Part shown: one piece after another, positions 21,439 to 32,690 of the stretch | Numbering within the stretch: the stretch's first letter is position 1 | Layout of the letters: each line of letters opens with the position of its first letter | Position numbers and translations under genes: made by a program | Notes under the pieces: model-generated | Seen by the model: the letters and a program-made list of their open reading frames with translations, nothing else | What the model was told of the DNA's origin: nothing | The model's database searches: none | Assembly (NCBI GenBank): GCA_014281115.1 | Contig: JACONQ010000008.1 | Location: 1-64,000, forward strand | Direction of reading: 5' to 3' | DNA length: 64,000 bases | DNA from: Laburnicola sp. R22_1 | Lineage: Eukaryota; Ascomycota; Dothideomycetes; Pleosporales; Didymosphaeriaceae

Positions 21439-21518
21439 TAGTATATATAACCTTCTATCTTAATCTACTTTAACCTCAAACTAAAGAAAAGTTGAATAAG
21501 GCATTTAGTAAGCTAATA

Positions 21519-22761
21519 GCTATGACTATTATTATAGATAAACTAAATAAAATAAAAACTTATCTATATTATTTAAAGTAAAATTTAAGCTTAGGTATAT
21601 CTAATCTACTATAGACTTCTTATATTTCTAAAATAATAATTAATAAGATTATAATTATTACTAAAAAGCTAAGGCTTAGGATAGCTAATAGTAATAAGCT
21701 TTTAGTTAAGTTACTTATAATAAATTACTATAATATATATATATATATATATATAGCGTTAATTTATATATCTAGAAGTAGAACACTAAAGGCGTTTCTC
21801 TTAAATAATATATATATAGTTTATACTACTATTTTTAATTACTAAGTAGGGGCTCTACTTTTTTAGTATATTATTTAAGATAAAAGCCTTTATTATTCTA
21901 CTTCTAGGTTATTAATTTAATAATATATACTACCATTTACTAGCTTATATTATATAGCAAAGAGGAATCCTAATAAAACTACTTAATACTATAGATAAGA
22001 ATAAGTTTCCTTAGAAGCTAAGGGAGTATAATAAAAAAGGTACTAAGTAGTAGTTAAATAATATTTAAAAGCTACTAAACTAGCTATAGATAGTAATTAC
22101 CTATTACCATATTATTTTTAAAATTAAAAATAATAATTATATAATCTAACTATAAAGTGCCTATAGGTCTTAGTTAAGACTATGGTACAGCTACAAATTT
22201 AATATTTTTACTATTTTTATAGGGAAAATACTAGTCTTTAATTATTTAATTTAAAAATATTATTTTTATTATATAATTAGTTAGTAATTAATAAAGAACT
22301 TTGCATTTTACTAGTCATTATTAATATTATATAATATTAATATGTTTTTAAATTAACTACCTAGAGATAGAATACTAAAGGCTTTAATCTTAAATAATAT
22401 AATAAAAAAGCAAAGCCTTCTACTTAGTAATTAAAAGGAGTATGTATTATTAAATAACTACCTAGGGGTAGAACAACAAAGACTTTTATCTTAAATAATA
22501 TAAACAAAGCGAAGCCCTCTACTTAGTTAAAAAGAATATAAAATAGGTAATTATATAATACTAATAAAATATTATTTAAATTCTTAAAAAGTTGTAATAA
22601 AAATATAGTAGTTACAAGCCTAGTAGCAGAATAATAAAGGCTTTTATTTTAAATAATATAATAAAAAAGTAAAGTCTTTTATTTAGTAAATTATTCTATT
22701 TATGTATTATTAAATTATCTACCTAGGAGTAGAACAATAAAGGCTTTCTTCTCAAATTAAT
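21519..22761. other. AT-rich mosaic with several family A end fragments
   Basis: Short pieces carrying the family A 5' signature (CTACCTAGGAGTAGAA...AAGGCTTTTATCTTAAATAA and TTAGTAATTAAAAAGAGTAT) occur near 21760-21960 in both orientations and at about 22360-22440, 22455-22550, 22615-22690 and 22715-22750. They look like serial truncated copies. No gene. Confidence 0.55.
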
Positions 22762-24488
22762 AACATTTCAATTGCTTCTAAATTTTCTATAAAGTAAATA
22801 CAGCCATAGGCAAATCGTATAGGTAGATAAGGGGCATTTTCTCCTAGTGAAAAAAGTCCTTTAAAGGGAGTTAAGGAAAAACCAACACTAGTAGCCTATT
22901 ATCTTTTTAAAGCGTAAATTAACATTTCTAACAAAGTTTTTCCTAAATTAGAAGATAGTAATATGCCTTAATTAACTTTCTCGTCCTATAAGTTTAAATC
23001 TCAATAACTTATTAAGATTAATTAATAACTAGTTAGAGATTTCTTAATTATTGTAGGTACTTACTAATAATAGTTTTCTCGTCCTATAAGTTTAATCTAA
23101 TAACTTAGTTAAGACTAGCTTAAATAGTTAGAAATATCTTAATTATTAGAGATACTAGCTTATTTTGGCCACTTTTCTTCTTTTCCACAAAGATTAGTTT
23201 TGTAGTGTTTAAAAACTAGAGAGGGAAGAGGGCGAAATTCGAACTCGCTAAGAAGTCTAAGTTTTCGCTTATTTCTAGAGCTTCTTAAATAATATAATAA
23301 AAAAGCAGAGTCCTCTACTTAGCAATTAAAAAGAGTGTAAAAAGATAATTCTATTTATAAAATACCTATCTAGTATAAAAGATAAATATATTTAATTATT
23401 TATAAGACTATTTTTATATACTAGTTAGGTTAGTAACTAGTTTAGTTTATAAAGAAAAGTAAGACTATATTTTTATTTTAATAACTATAATTTCTTTATA
23501 TTAATAATAAAATGCTTTAGTAAAGAAATATAAAAAATAATAATAAAGTTTTTATTAATAAACTCTAATATAGTAAGAGTAAAGGGGCGTATTGTGGTGG
23601 GTACGGGCGTAAGGTCGTCTAAGTATAGCAGAAGTCTAGATGGTAAATGTACGCTATGATGAGGGACCATAAGCGAGGATTTTAGTCTAGAAATAAGCGA
23701 AAACTTAGACTTCTTAGCGAGTTCGAATCTCGCTCTCTTCACCTCTAGTTTTTAAACACAAAAAACCAATCTTTGTAGATAAGAAGAAAAGTAGCCTAAA
23801 TAAGCTAGTATCTCTAATAATTAAGAAATTTCTAACTATTTGAGCTAGTCTTAACTAAGTTACTAGATTAAACTTATAGGATGGGAAAGCTATTAGCAAG
23901 TACCTCTAATAATTAAGAAATCTTTGACTAGTTACTAGTCTTAATAAGTTATTAAGATTTAAACTTATAGAACGAGAAAGTTAATTAAGGCATATTACTA
24001 TCTTCTAATTTAGGAAAAACTTTGTGGAAAAATTTTAATTTACACTTTGTGTTGAATGGGTACTCTATAGCTAGCTGTATAGACATCGAATTCTAATCCT
24101 CTATACTGACAAGCGTGGAGGGTGTACGGGGCGATCGTACGAGGAAAGGAAATAATATAACAGAACGACTTGGTATTAATTGCTTGTCTCTAGAGAGGGT
24201 GCGGATGGAAAGGAGAAGATCTTGCGGCGCACGGGCCGCGGCGCACGGGCATCACGTGATCCCCACGTGATGCCATCGTGCGGCAATATTGAAACCTCAA
24301 CACCCTCAGGTGCCCTTGCCCGTACGGTGTACGGACACTTTGCATAGATAATAGGCCACTAGTGTTAGTTTTCCCTTAACCCCCTTTAAAGGACTTTTTT
24401 CACTAGGGGAAAGTGCCTCCTGTTTACCTATACGATTTGCCTATGGCTGTATTTACTTTATAGAAAATTTAGAAGTAATAAAATATTA
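22762..24488. repeat. Large imperfect inverted repeat, ~0.5-kb arms around a 0.4-kb core
   Basis: The left arm (about 22762-23280) reads as the reverse complement of the right arm (about 23686-24488), apart from a 285-bp insertion in the right arm. Examples: GCTTCTAAATTTTCTATAAA / its complement near 24460; GGCAAATCGTATAGGTAGAT / ATCTACCTATACGATTTGCC-like near 24430. Each arm holds an internal ~85-bp duplication (AATTAAGAAAT...AAACTTATAGGACGAGAAAG) and, at its inner end, a tRNA T-arm-like hairpin (GCGAGTTCGAATCTCGC, 23717-23733). The core contains family A debris and a normal-composition piece at 23585-23690. It is either two inverted copies of one unknown element or a long-TIR element. Confidence 0.7.
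24050..24334. mobile_element. 285-bp GC-rich insertion with 8-bp target duplication and palindrome
   Basis: Flanked by ACACTTTG at 24042-24049 and 24335-24342; the uninterrupted arm at 22.9 kb shows the empty site. An 8-bp duplication suits hAT-type or related DNA elements, but no terminal inverted repeats are visible. The insert contains a perfect 11-bp inverted repeat (GGCATCACGTG/CACGTGATGCC, 24248-24274, 5-bp loop), extendable by GCACG/CGTGC. It also has a direct GCGGCGCACGGG-type repeat. It is free of RIP. A decayed reverse copy is at 56399-56682. Confidence 0.7.
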
Positions 24489-24712
24489 ATAATAGTAAGA
24501 GTATTATATAAATATATATAATATTCTAAGTTATTATTATTACTTCCTTAATAGAAATTTTAACTATAGATATTATATAATAATATAATAGTTTATTATT
24601 TATATCTTTTATAAGCCTTTTAAATGCTTATAATTACTCTTATATTACTTTGTATTGCGGTTACTATATATACTTTAATTTATCTCTTATTTTTATAAAG
24701 AACCTATTTTGA

Positions 24713-24879
<167 letters not shown>

Positions 24880-24882
24880 ATT

Positions 24883-25075
24883 AACTATCTAGGGTCGAAT
24901 AATAAAAATGTTTCTCTTAAATAATATAATTAAAAAAGTAGAGCCCTCTACTTAGTAATTAAAACGGCTATAAAAAGTAATTATAAAAAAAGTGTATTTA
25001 AACTACTATCTTAATCTACTTTAACCTTAAACTAAAAAAAAGTTAAAAAAATATTTTTAGTAAGCTAATCTAAAA
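24883..25075 (+). repeat. Family A internal-deletion derivative
   Basis: Carries the 5' ~110 bp of family A (CTATCTAGGGTCGAATAATA, TTAGTAATTAAAACGGC) joined directly to the last ~60 bp (CTTAATCTACTTTAACCTTA ... AGTAAGCTAATC). It looks like a short non-autonomous derivative. Confidence 0.6.
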
Positions 25076-25150
25076 GATTATTTTATATTATATATATTAC
25101 CTAATTTTTATTAAAAACTAATTTTAAATACTACTACTTAATAATATATA

Positions 25151-25311
25151 TTATTAAAATAACTCTCTAGAAGTATAATAATAAAGGCTTTTATCTTAAA
25201 TAATATAATAAAAAATCAAAGCACTCTACTTAGTAATTAAAAAGAGTATAAAAATTAATTATAAAAACGTATATTTAAAATACTAAGTAAACTTAGTAGT
25301 TTTAGTATATA
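25151..25311 (+). repeat. Family A copy split by two pogo elements (first part)
   Basis: The family A 5' segment ends at the TA target of the element at 25312. The same copy resumes at 32652-32690 (TAGCTCTTATATATAAAGCT) and again after the second pogo at 34482-34531. One host copy therefore received two independent TA insertions about 40 bp apart in host coordinates. Confidence 0.7.
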
Positions 25312-25409
25312 ACGTGGTTTACTAGCGAGTAACCCACACTAGTAAGCGCGCTACCTTTACTAAGACCCCACCATCACTAATAATACTATTATAATACAAC
25401 CACCTACTA

Positions 25410-25852
25410 TGTCTTCTAAGCTATCTAATAAAGCTCGGTTACTTATTACTATTAGAGCTATTAAATAAGACCCAAATCTTATAAAGCGAGCAGTAGTAGG
25501 GCTGTATAACGTTAATTGCAGAACACTTAATTAAAGACGTAACGGAACAACTACACGACGCGATAACCTACCTAAATTAAAGAATTTTACTCTTCTTAAG
25601 GAGCAGGCGCTTGTTAATTATATAATTAAGCTAGACACGCGTGGATTCCCTTCTATAAAGCTTATAATACGCATAATAGCGAATTTACTACGTTTATAAA
25701 GAGGAAAGTCATCTATTAGTATTAACTAGACAGATAGGTTTATTAAGCGTAGATATAAAGTTAAAACGCGTTAGTCTTAATTATACGACAACTAGAGGAT
25801 ATAATAGAAAGATCCTAAGGTTATAAACGCGTAGTTTAAGCTTATAAAGGGT
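25410..25852 (+). pseudogene. pogo no. 3 transposase, N-terminal half, RIP-mutated
   Basis: Plus-strand frames give a Fot1-type DNA-binding region: FTLLKEQALVNYIIKLDTRG, then FPSIKLIIRIIANLLR and DRFIKRRYKVKTR, with several TAG/TAA interruptions. The ATG at 25410 (MSSKLSNKARLL) is the likely start. The Copia insertion cuts the gene at 25852, and it continues at 31329. Confidence 0.75.
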
Positions 25853-26144
25853 TGTCAAATAGATAGTCACTGTGAAATCCAGTGGGTAGGTGTGTACGAT
25901 TATATGGCCCCTTATAGTGGTAATTAGTGTAAATCACAGTGATTTCACATTGAAATACACTGAGGAGGCTGGCGCACTACTGTTTTACACTGCCCCTGTA
26001 CTATTCTAAATAGTACTAGTGCGGCTTAGTACTAGATAGTTACTTCTCGCGGTAGCCGAGCTTCTCCAACAGAACACACATAATTAATTAATTAACCCAC
26101 TACTTTTCCATCTTAACTCATCAAGAATACCCGTATATCTAACA
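25853..26144 (+). repeat. Copia 5' LTR
   Basis: 292 bp, TGTCAAATAG...TATATCTAACA. It differs from the 3' LTR only by C/T and G/A changes in the parts I compared, with no length change. That indicates decay by RIP, not ordinary drift. Confidence 0.95.
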
Positions 26145-26180
26145 ATTAAGAGTCTTACTGCCTTAATTAAACCAATTATT

Positions 26181-29100
26181 ATGTCTCTATTAATACTTAG
26201 GGTTTCTATAGTGATCCTAACCAACTATTCGAACTACACACCATGGCTGAGGCAAATTAAAGCCCGAGCCCAATTACTGAAGGTCTGGGATCTTATTAAC
26301 CCAGCCCTACCTATCGAACCTACGATTAAACCAATTATGCCAACAGCACTAGACATTAGTTTCTATTAACTAAATAGCGTGTTTACTAACGCACACCCGA
26401 CTAACCCTAATAAACGTCTAACACTACCGTTGCAGCTATCGCAAATTGGTCTAAAGGGTTACAATAAGGATATAAACTACTATAAGAATTAACTCGAAAC
26501 CTTTAAGATACTCAATCGCGCATACCGCGATGAGAAGGCGAATCTAGACAAACTAGTTACCCTTATACAATTAACGACCTCGGTACACTTGCAGACTAAT
26601 TGCTGTATACTAGGTTAATTAATTAGATAATAGATTAAGAACCTTATAATTATAGTTAGGGTTAACTAAGATAACGAAGAACAATAAGCAAGGGCCAGGT
26701 ATTAAGATGCCCTTAAGCCGATAAGGACTGCTAGATTATAGGCGACCTGGCTTGCTGAGTACGATTATGCAGCTATAGAAGCTGAGTTTAACAAAGTCCT
26801 AGAGCTCTAGAAGCCTAACTTAGTTAAGAAGGATTTTATGAAGGCAGTGTCCAATGTCGCACCTATTTAGGTTACGACCTTCTATTAGAATAGGAGCAAG
26901 GATTATACTATTAGAAGAAAAGAAATAGTAAAACTCTTCTAAGAACACATAGTAATACAGCACCCAATTAAGGGCAAACAAAAGGGCGCTTTTGCTATTG
27001 TAGGACCATCTCTCGCTAATAGTGGTGCAACTACCTAGACTATAGATAGGGACGCCTATCCTGTAGATAAAGCAGCATCACTTAAGCAAGGCAGATTACG
27101 CGCTAAGAAAGCTGGCTCTAAAACTAAATCTAAGCAGTCCGCGATTACAGACAATAAGCTAATAGTAGTTAGTGGCCAAGAAGGATTAAACCTTAAGTGC
27201 CCTACTTATAAACAACGCTATAATCTAAAAGACTGCTTTTACGCTTTCCCTAAGAAACAACCTAAATGGTTTTAACCAAAGCTAGCAATAGTTGCCCTAA
27301 TGAAATTTAGAATAGAGAATAACCCAGCGCTTATAGAAAGTATGAGATCTGTAAAGCGTCTAAGATTATAGACACTAAGAATTAAATAATTAAGCACCCC
27401 TACTCTAACTCGAATCACTAAAGTTGCTAATAATAAATAACTAGATAGCAGACGAATTACTGTCCTCTTAGCGAGCTTTAATGCCGCCTCCTACTACTTA
27501 GACCTAAACACATACCCACTACGTTACTTCGCGATCCTTAATTCTAGCACAACTTGCCACATTTTTAATAATATTAATCGTTTTGTCACGCTGCAACCAC
27601 CATTGCTAGGAGACTTTATATGGGCGGGCTTAACACGAGTATAGATTAGGAGATATAGAAGTGTCTATCTACACGTTAAGAGTGTACAAGGAAATAGGGT
27701 AATAAGGCTAGACAATATTACCTACTGCCCTAATCTGCTATGCAACCTAGTGTCTTTCTAATTACTCCGCAGGCAAGGCCTCTAGTAGGACACGCTAGCA
27801 GATCTAATAACAATTAAGAGAAGGGACAATACGATTCTTGCCGAACTTTAAGAAATACACAATTAATGGGTACTGGAGTTCAGAGCAACACTAACACTAA
27901 ATCGTACTATACCCAATAGTACGTACGCCACACACAAGATCACTACGCGCACCGCACGACGAGCGTAGAAGGCGGACGCCAACACATGGCACAAACGACT
28001 AGGCCACCCAGGTCCTCAGGCGCTAGAACACACAGTGAATCACTGTGAGGGGGTACGCCTTAAAGGACTGACTACAGTCTAATGCAATACTTACGGCAGA
28101 TTAAAGCTAAAGCGACAAATTAGACAATAGGCCAAACAAATTAATAATAGTCCTAGTAAGAGAGTCGCTATAGACTTTCACAACTTCGAAGATAAGAGCT
28201 CCACTAGCGAGAAAAGCCAAATGCTTATCACTAATTAATTCTTAGGCATGGCTTGGAATTTCTACTTTAAAGACAACTAACTAGTATAAACAATTATTAA
28301 ACTATTAAAGAAATTTGTACTATTTATAAAAGTACAGTTTAAGGTGATAGTCAAAGTTATTAAATTGGACAATAAGATCTTCTTAGTTAAGCAAGACGTT
28401 CACAGATAGTGTGTTAGTAAAGGTATTATTATTAAGCCTTTAGCACCTAATACCCAAGCTTAAAATAGAGGAGCTAAACGCTTAGGGGGTGTAATTAAGG
28501 AGAAGAGTCGTGCAATGCGACTTGACGCCAACCTTCCCTAGACACTATGGCCAGAAATCACACGAGCGGCTGTATACCTATACAATCAAACTCCGAACTA
28601 CGCCAATTAATGGCAATTACTACACAAAGTATTCTTTACAATAGTTGCTTTCCAAAACGGCATTATTACTTAACTAAAGAAACTAAACTAGGCTTACCTT
28701 AAGGCCTATAGCTATAAAGCCTTTGCTATAACTAATAATACAAAACGTAGTAAGAGCAAGCTCTAAAGGTTAGATTCAAAAGCATAAATTAGATACCTAG
28801 TGGGCTACTAATTAACAAATATCTAGAGGATATAGATACCTCCACTTGGGAAAGTCATTAGTACCTAAGATATTATCTTTAATAAAAAATTAGTATTCTT
28901 AGGTAAAGAAGAAGACCTATTGGACAACCTTATGCATAGCACTTATAAAGAGATTGCTGCATAGACCCAATTAGTAGAACTACTGCCCTCACCACTAGAA
29001 CACAAAAACACCGAGTCTTTATATAAGAATAAGTTAATTACTAACTCCTACGAGGATGACAATAATACTATAGGGTACTATTAAGGGAGGAAGATTAATT

Positions 29101-30990
29101 ACACCTACCTAACACCACTAGCGACACCTCTGCCTATCGCACTGCTTGCCCAATTAATGGCGAGCCTTAAACACGATTAACATGAACAATTTCCCATTGG
29201 ATCACTATAGCCAGATTAACGCGCTGTGCTATGGGCAGCCGCTTTCCTAGCTAGAATACAGGCAGGGGGCAGAGGCAAATATAAGGGGAAGCCACTTAAT
29301 AAGGCGCAATTTAACTATATGCTTATAGTAGGAAAGAAACCCTATTAAAGTCAAATACCAGAACCTTTATCTTGCAGAACATAGTTAAACAATTATCTGC
29401 TATTTAACATATAGAAGGATGCTAAGCGATCACACCTACAAAGCCACAAAGAAATAAGGTCTTAGAGTGAGGTGCCTACTGCTCTAGTGCGATCACGCGG
29501 CCACTAAATCCTTAACTGCATATAGGTATATACCTACAAACTTAATAAACACTATTAATTTTAGAAGTGCAAGGCTAGGTTAGTAGTGCGCGGAGATTAA
29601 TAACGCCACCTTACTACTTAGGACACCTACGCCGCAACCCTCGCAGGACGATCATTTCGCCTACTCATGTCTATGGCGGCTCGGTACGACCTAGAACTCA
29701 GCTAGTACGACGTCACCAACGCCTTCGTCCACGCGAAACTGGACAGAGAACTCTACATAAGAATGCCACGAGGTTATACCTAATTAGGCACCATCCTACA
29801 GTTGCATAAGGCACTATATAGTCTTTGAATCTTACTACTACTATAGTAGAGAGAATTTACTAGTACTCTTAAGGATCTTAGTTTTACTATAGTCCCACAC
29901 GAACTTTACTATATAATTAAAGATAGCATTATTATTTTCTTCTATGTAGACGACCTTATTATCGCCTACTTAAGGGATTAGAAACACGCTGCTAATGCAG
30001 TAATAAAAAAGATAAGTACAAAGTTCACCCTTACTAGAGGTAACAATCTTTAGCGGTTTCTAGGGATTAAAATTATTAGAGACCGTGCAAGTAGACAACT
30101 CTAGCTATCACAGGCGTCCTATATGGACAAGATTAGTTGCCTTATCGACCGACGCGACCTTAAACACGAAACCCTAATATTAGCAGTTAAACTGCTACCT
30201 TAAGAAGGACTCGCCACAAAGGTAGAGATTAACTAATACTAGTAAAAGATAGGATTAATCCTATACGCTGTAGTAACCACGCGCCCTAATATCGCTTTTG
30301 TAAGCTCCTAATTATCGCGCTTCCTATTAAATCCTAGCGACAACCATCACAAAGCCGCCAACCATATACTGCTATACTTATCCTCCACCCGATTACTAGG
30401 GCTACGCTTTAGAGATATAGACACCTATAAGGTTGCTAGCAACGCGTTATTTGCAGACAATACCCTTAATAGAAAGAGCTTGCAAGAATATATTATTAAG
30501 CTATTTAGTGGACTTGTCGCCTAGAAGGCAAACAAACAAGACACTATTACCACTTTGATAACTAAAGCTAAGTTGCTGGCACTCTTATAGGTTGCAAAGG
30601 AGGCACTCTTTATAGCTTAGTTAATTGCTAAACTTAAGATCAAACTCTTATTCTTAATAATCACTATTAATTGCGACAATTAATAAACTATCTAACTTGT
30701 TACTAAAGAAATTACCAAGTTACAAACAAAGCTTAGGCACGTTAACATACACAATTATTGGCTTTAATAAGAAGTAGTACGTAGAGCTATCAAAATCCAG
30801 TACTAACAATCAGAAGAAATAGCAGCAGATGGCCTTACAAAGGCTCTGCCAGCTGGCAAATAGACTAAGTTCGTAAATCAACTCGGACTTGAAGACGTTA
30901 GGGGTAGGATCACCAACCAAGAGGTCGACCTTAACGAATTGGAAGATAGGATGGAAGCTTTTAGACTATGAGTTATAGTATAGCTGCGAA
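26181..30990 (+). pseudogene. Copia gag-pol, RIP-inactivated
   Basis: Gag-like start MSLLILRVSIVILTNYSNYT then PWLRQIKARAQLLKVWDLIN (26181-26369, ends in TAA). Pol blocks: the protease region near 27530-27600 (TTCHIFNNINRF); the pre-integrase/GAG motif WHKRLGHPGPQALEH (27986-28030); integrase DFHNFE (about 28170-28190); reverse transcriptase DVTNAFVHAKLDRELYIRMP (about 29705-29770) and the YVDD box (29943-29954); RNase H toward 30450-30700. Dozens of TAG/TAA codons throughout. Known Copia polyproteins make virus-like particles for retrotransposition; this copy cannot. Homologous to Ty1/copia, not to a host gene. Confidence 0.85.
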
Positions 30991-31031
30991 GAATTGGGTC
31001 CAGCTTAAGATGGTTCTAAGCTGAGGGGGTG

Positions 31032-31323
31032 TGTTAGATAGACAGTTACTATGAAATCTAGTGGGTAGGTGTGTACGATTATATGGCCCCTTACAGTGGT
31101 AATTAGTGTAAATCACAGTGATTTCACATTAAAATACACTGAGGAGGCTGGCGCACTACTGTTTTACACTGCCCCTGTACTATTCTAAATAGTACTAGTG
31201 CGGCTTAGTACTAGATAGTTACTTCTCGCGGTAGCCGAGCTTCTCCGACAGAACACACACAATTAATTAATCAACCCACCACTTTTCCATCTTAACTCAT
31301 TAAGAATACCCGTATATCTAACA
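31032..31323 (+). repeat. Copia 3' LTR
   Basis: 292 bp, TGTTAGATAG...TATATCTAACA, same length as the 5' LTR and as the solo LTR at 58210-58501. Confidence 0.95.
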
Positions 31324-31328
31324 AGGGT

Positions 31329-32560
31329 ATTAACGTTAAGTACGGTATTACAAATAAGAACACCTACAACGTTAATAAATTAGGCTTCCTAATAGGGGTT
31401 ATAGGGTCTTAGCTTGTGGTTATAGTATTAGAGAGGCGTGCGAAACCTAAATTAATATAGCCAGGCGACCGCTAGTAAATTATAGTAATCTAGGGTATCT
31501 GCGCTGCTAGATAGGCAATTCCTCCCTTTATTATCTACACTAGTAAGTGTTATATCTCTACCTAGTATAAAGACGCGTTAATTTCTAGCGATTAGGTAAT
31601 CGCTATTAGCAAAAACGACTAGACAAATAACAAGCTTAGTATTATATAGTTAAAACACTTTAACGCGTATATAAAGGAACGCGCTAAAGGAAACTATTAG
31701 CTACTAGTTATTAATAGCCATAAGAGCCATAACTTAATTAAGTTCTAGAATTACTATAAGGAATATAAGATTATTACTCTCTATATGCCGCTATATTTGT
31801 CATACCTACTATAGCTGTTAAATGTGGGCTATTTCTCCCTACTAAAGAAGGCATATAGTGCTAAGATCTTGGCCTTAGCGCGTTAGCTAATAATCTACAT
31901 TATAAAAATTAAGTTCCTCCTAGCCTTTAAAACCGCGTTTTTGAAGGTTTTCTCTGCAGAGACAATTAAGGGTGGTTTTCGTAGTGCTGGGCTAGTCCCA
32001 TTAAATCCAGAGGAGGTGTTATAGCACCTTAACATTTGTATTCGTATACCTAGTCTGCCTATTAAAGAGCCTACTGCCTGGGAGTCTAAAACACTAAGTA
32101 ATCTACGTGAATTTAAGGTGCAATTAACACTAGTTCGCAAGAAAATTAGAGATTACTTTAATTTATTACTAACTTTAACTATGCAGGTGCTTAAAAAGCT
32201 TAAAAAAGGTGCTCTAAGTACAATGCATAGTTAGGTACTAGTGTTAAATAAAATTGTAGGCCTTTACAAGATAATTAAGGAGACTATAAGACGAAAATTG
32301 CGTAAAAGAAGGTATATTTAGTATTAGGAATTACTTACAGTAGTAGAGAAATCTTAGCTAGTCACTCCTAAGGACGCTAGTGGATAGAAAAAGGGTAAAT
32401 AATTATTAGATACTAGTCGCGCTACAATAGGACTATTAACTTAATAGCGTTATGGTATCTATAGGCAACCTAGACACAATGCGCAAACCTGCCAGAGAGT
32501 TAAAAAGGAAGAATCTAAATTAGATATATTAACTTAGTATATAATTTTAAGTAGTGTTAC
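31329..32560 (+). pseudogene. pogo no. 3 transposase, C-terminal half, RIP-mutated
   Basis: Resumes after the AGGGT duplication. It shows VINSHKSHNLIKF at about 31705-31745 (family: DGHGSH second catalytic block), the LLNVGYFSLLKKAYS-like region, and GGFRSAGLVPLNPEEVLQHL-type C-terminal residues near 31970-32030. Stops throughout; inactive. Confidence 0.7.
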
Positions 32561-32690
32561 AATATAGTCTAATAATAAATAAAATAGTTTAGTAGGGTCT
32601 TAGCAAAGATAGCGCGCTTACTAGTGTGGGTTACTTACTAGTAAACCACATTATAGCTCTTATATATAAAGCTTTTATAAAAAGGCTATA

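Larger units (their letters stand above)
18085..21518 (+). repeat. Family A repeat, full length but interrupted by two insertions
   Basis: Starts near TGTGTTATTATATTATCTAC, the decayed form of TGTGGCGTTAAATTAACTAC, and ends AGTAAGCTAA at about 21518. Interrupted at 18298-19590 (15-bp direct repeat flanks) and at 20446-21438 (TA-flanked element). Removing both leaves about 1.15 kb, the size of other complete copies. Confidence 0.75.
25853..31323 (+). mobile_element. Complete Copia-type LTR retrotransposon, 5471 bp
   Basis: Two 292-bp LTRs (25853-26144, 31032-31323) end in TGTTAGATA/TATCTAACA, flanked by the 5-bp duplication AGGGT (25848-25852, 31324-31328). The internal order is gag-like, protease, integrase, reverse transcriptase, RNase H, the Copia order. 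A purine-rich tract (CTGAGGGGG) precedes the 3' LTR. Inserted in pogo element no. 3. All coding regions carry many stops. Confidence 0.95.
25312..32651 (+). mobile_element. Fot1/pogo-like DNA transposon no. 3, split by a Copia element
   Basis: TIRs of about 45 bp: left ACGTGGTTTACTAGCGAGTA, right on the minus strand ATGTGGTTTACTAGTAAGTA, followed by ACCCACACTAGTAAGCGCGCTA in both arms. TA duplications at 25310-25311 and 32652-32653. Without the nested Copia element and its 5-bp duplication it is about 1.86 kb, close to transposon no. 1. Confidence 0.9.

Noticed and set aside
23640..23745. Functional tRNA gene
   Set aside because: The T-arm is perfect, but no A-box/D-arm is convincing and the anticodon loop would be about 16 nt. 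Kept only as tRNA-like.
24050..24301. Solo LTR running TGTTGA...TCAACA
   Set aside because: The hexamer ends are inverted, but flanking 5-bp sequences do not match (CTTTG versus CCCTC), whereas the 8-bp ACACTTTG duplication fits the longer 24050-24334 insert.
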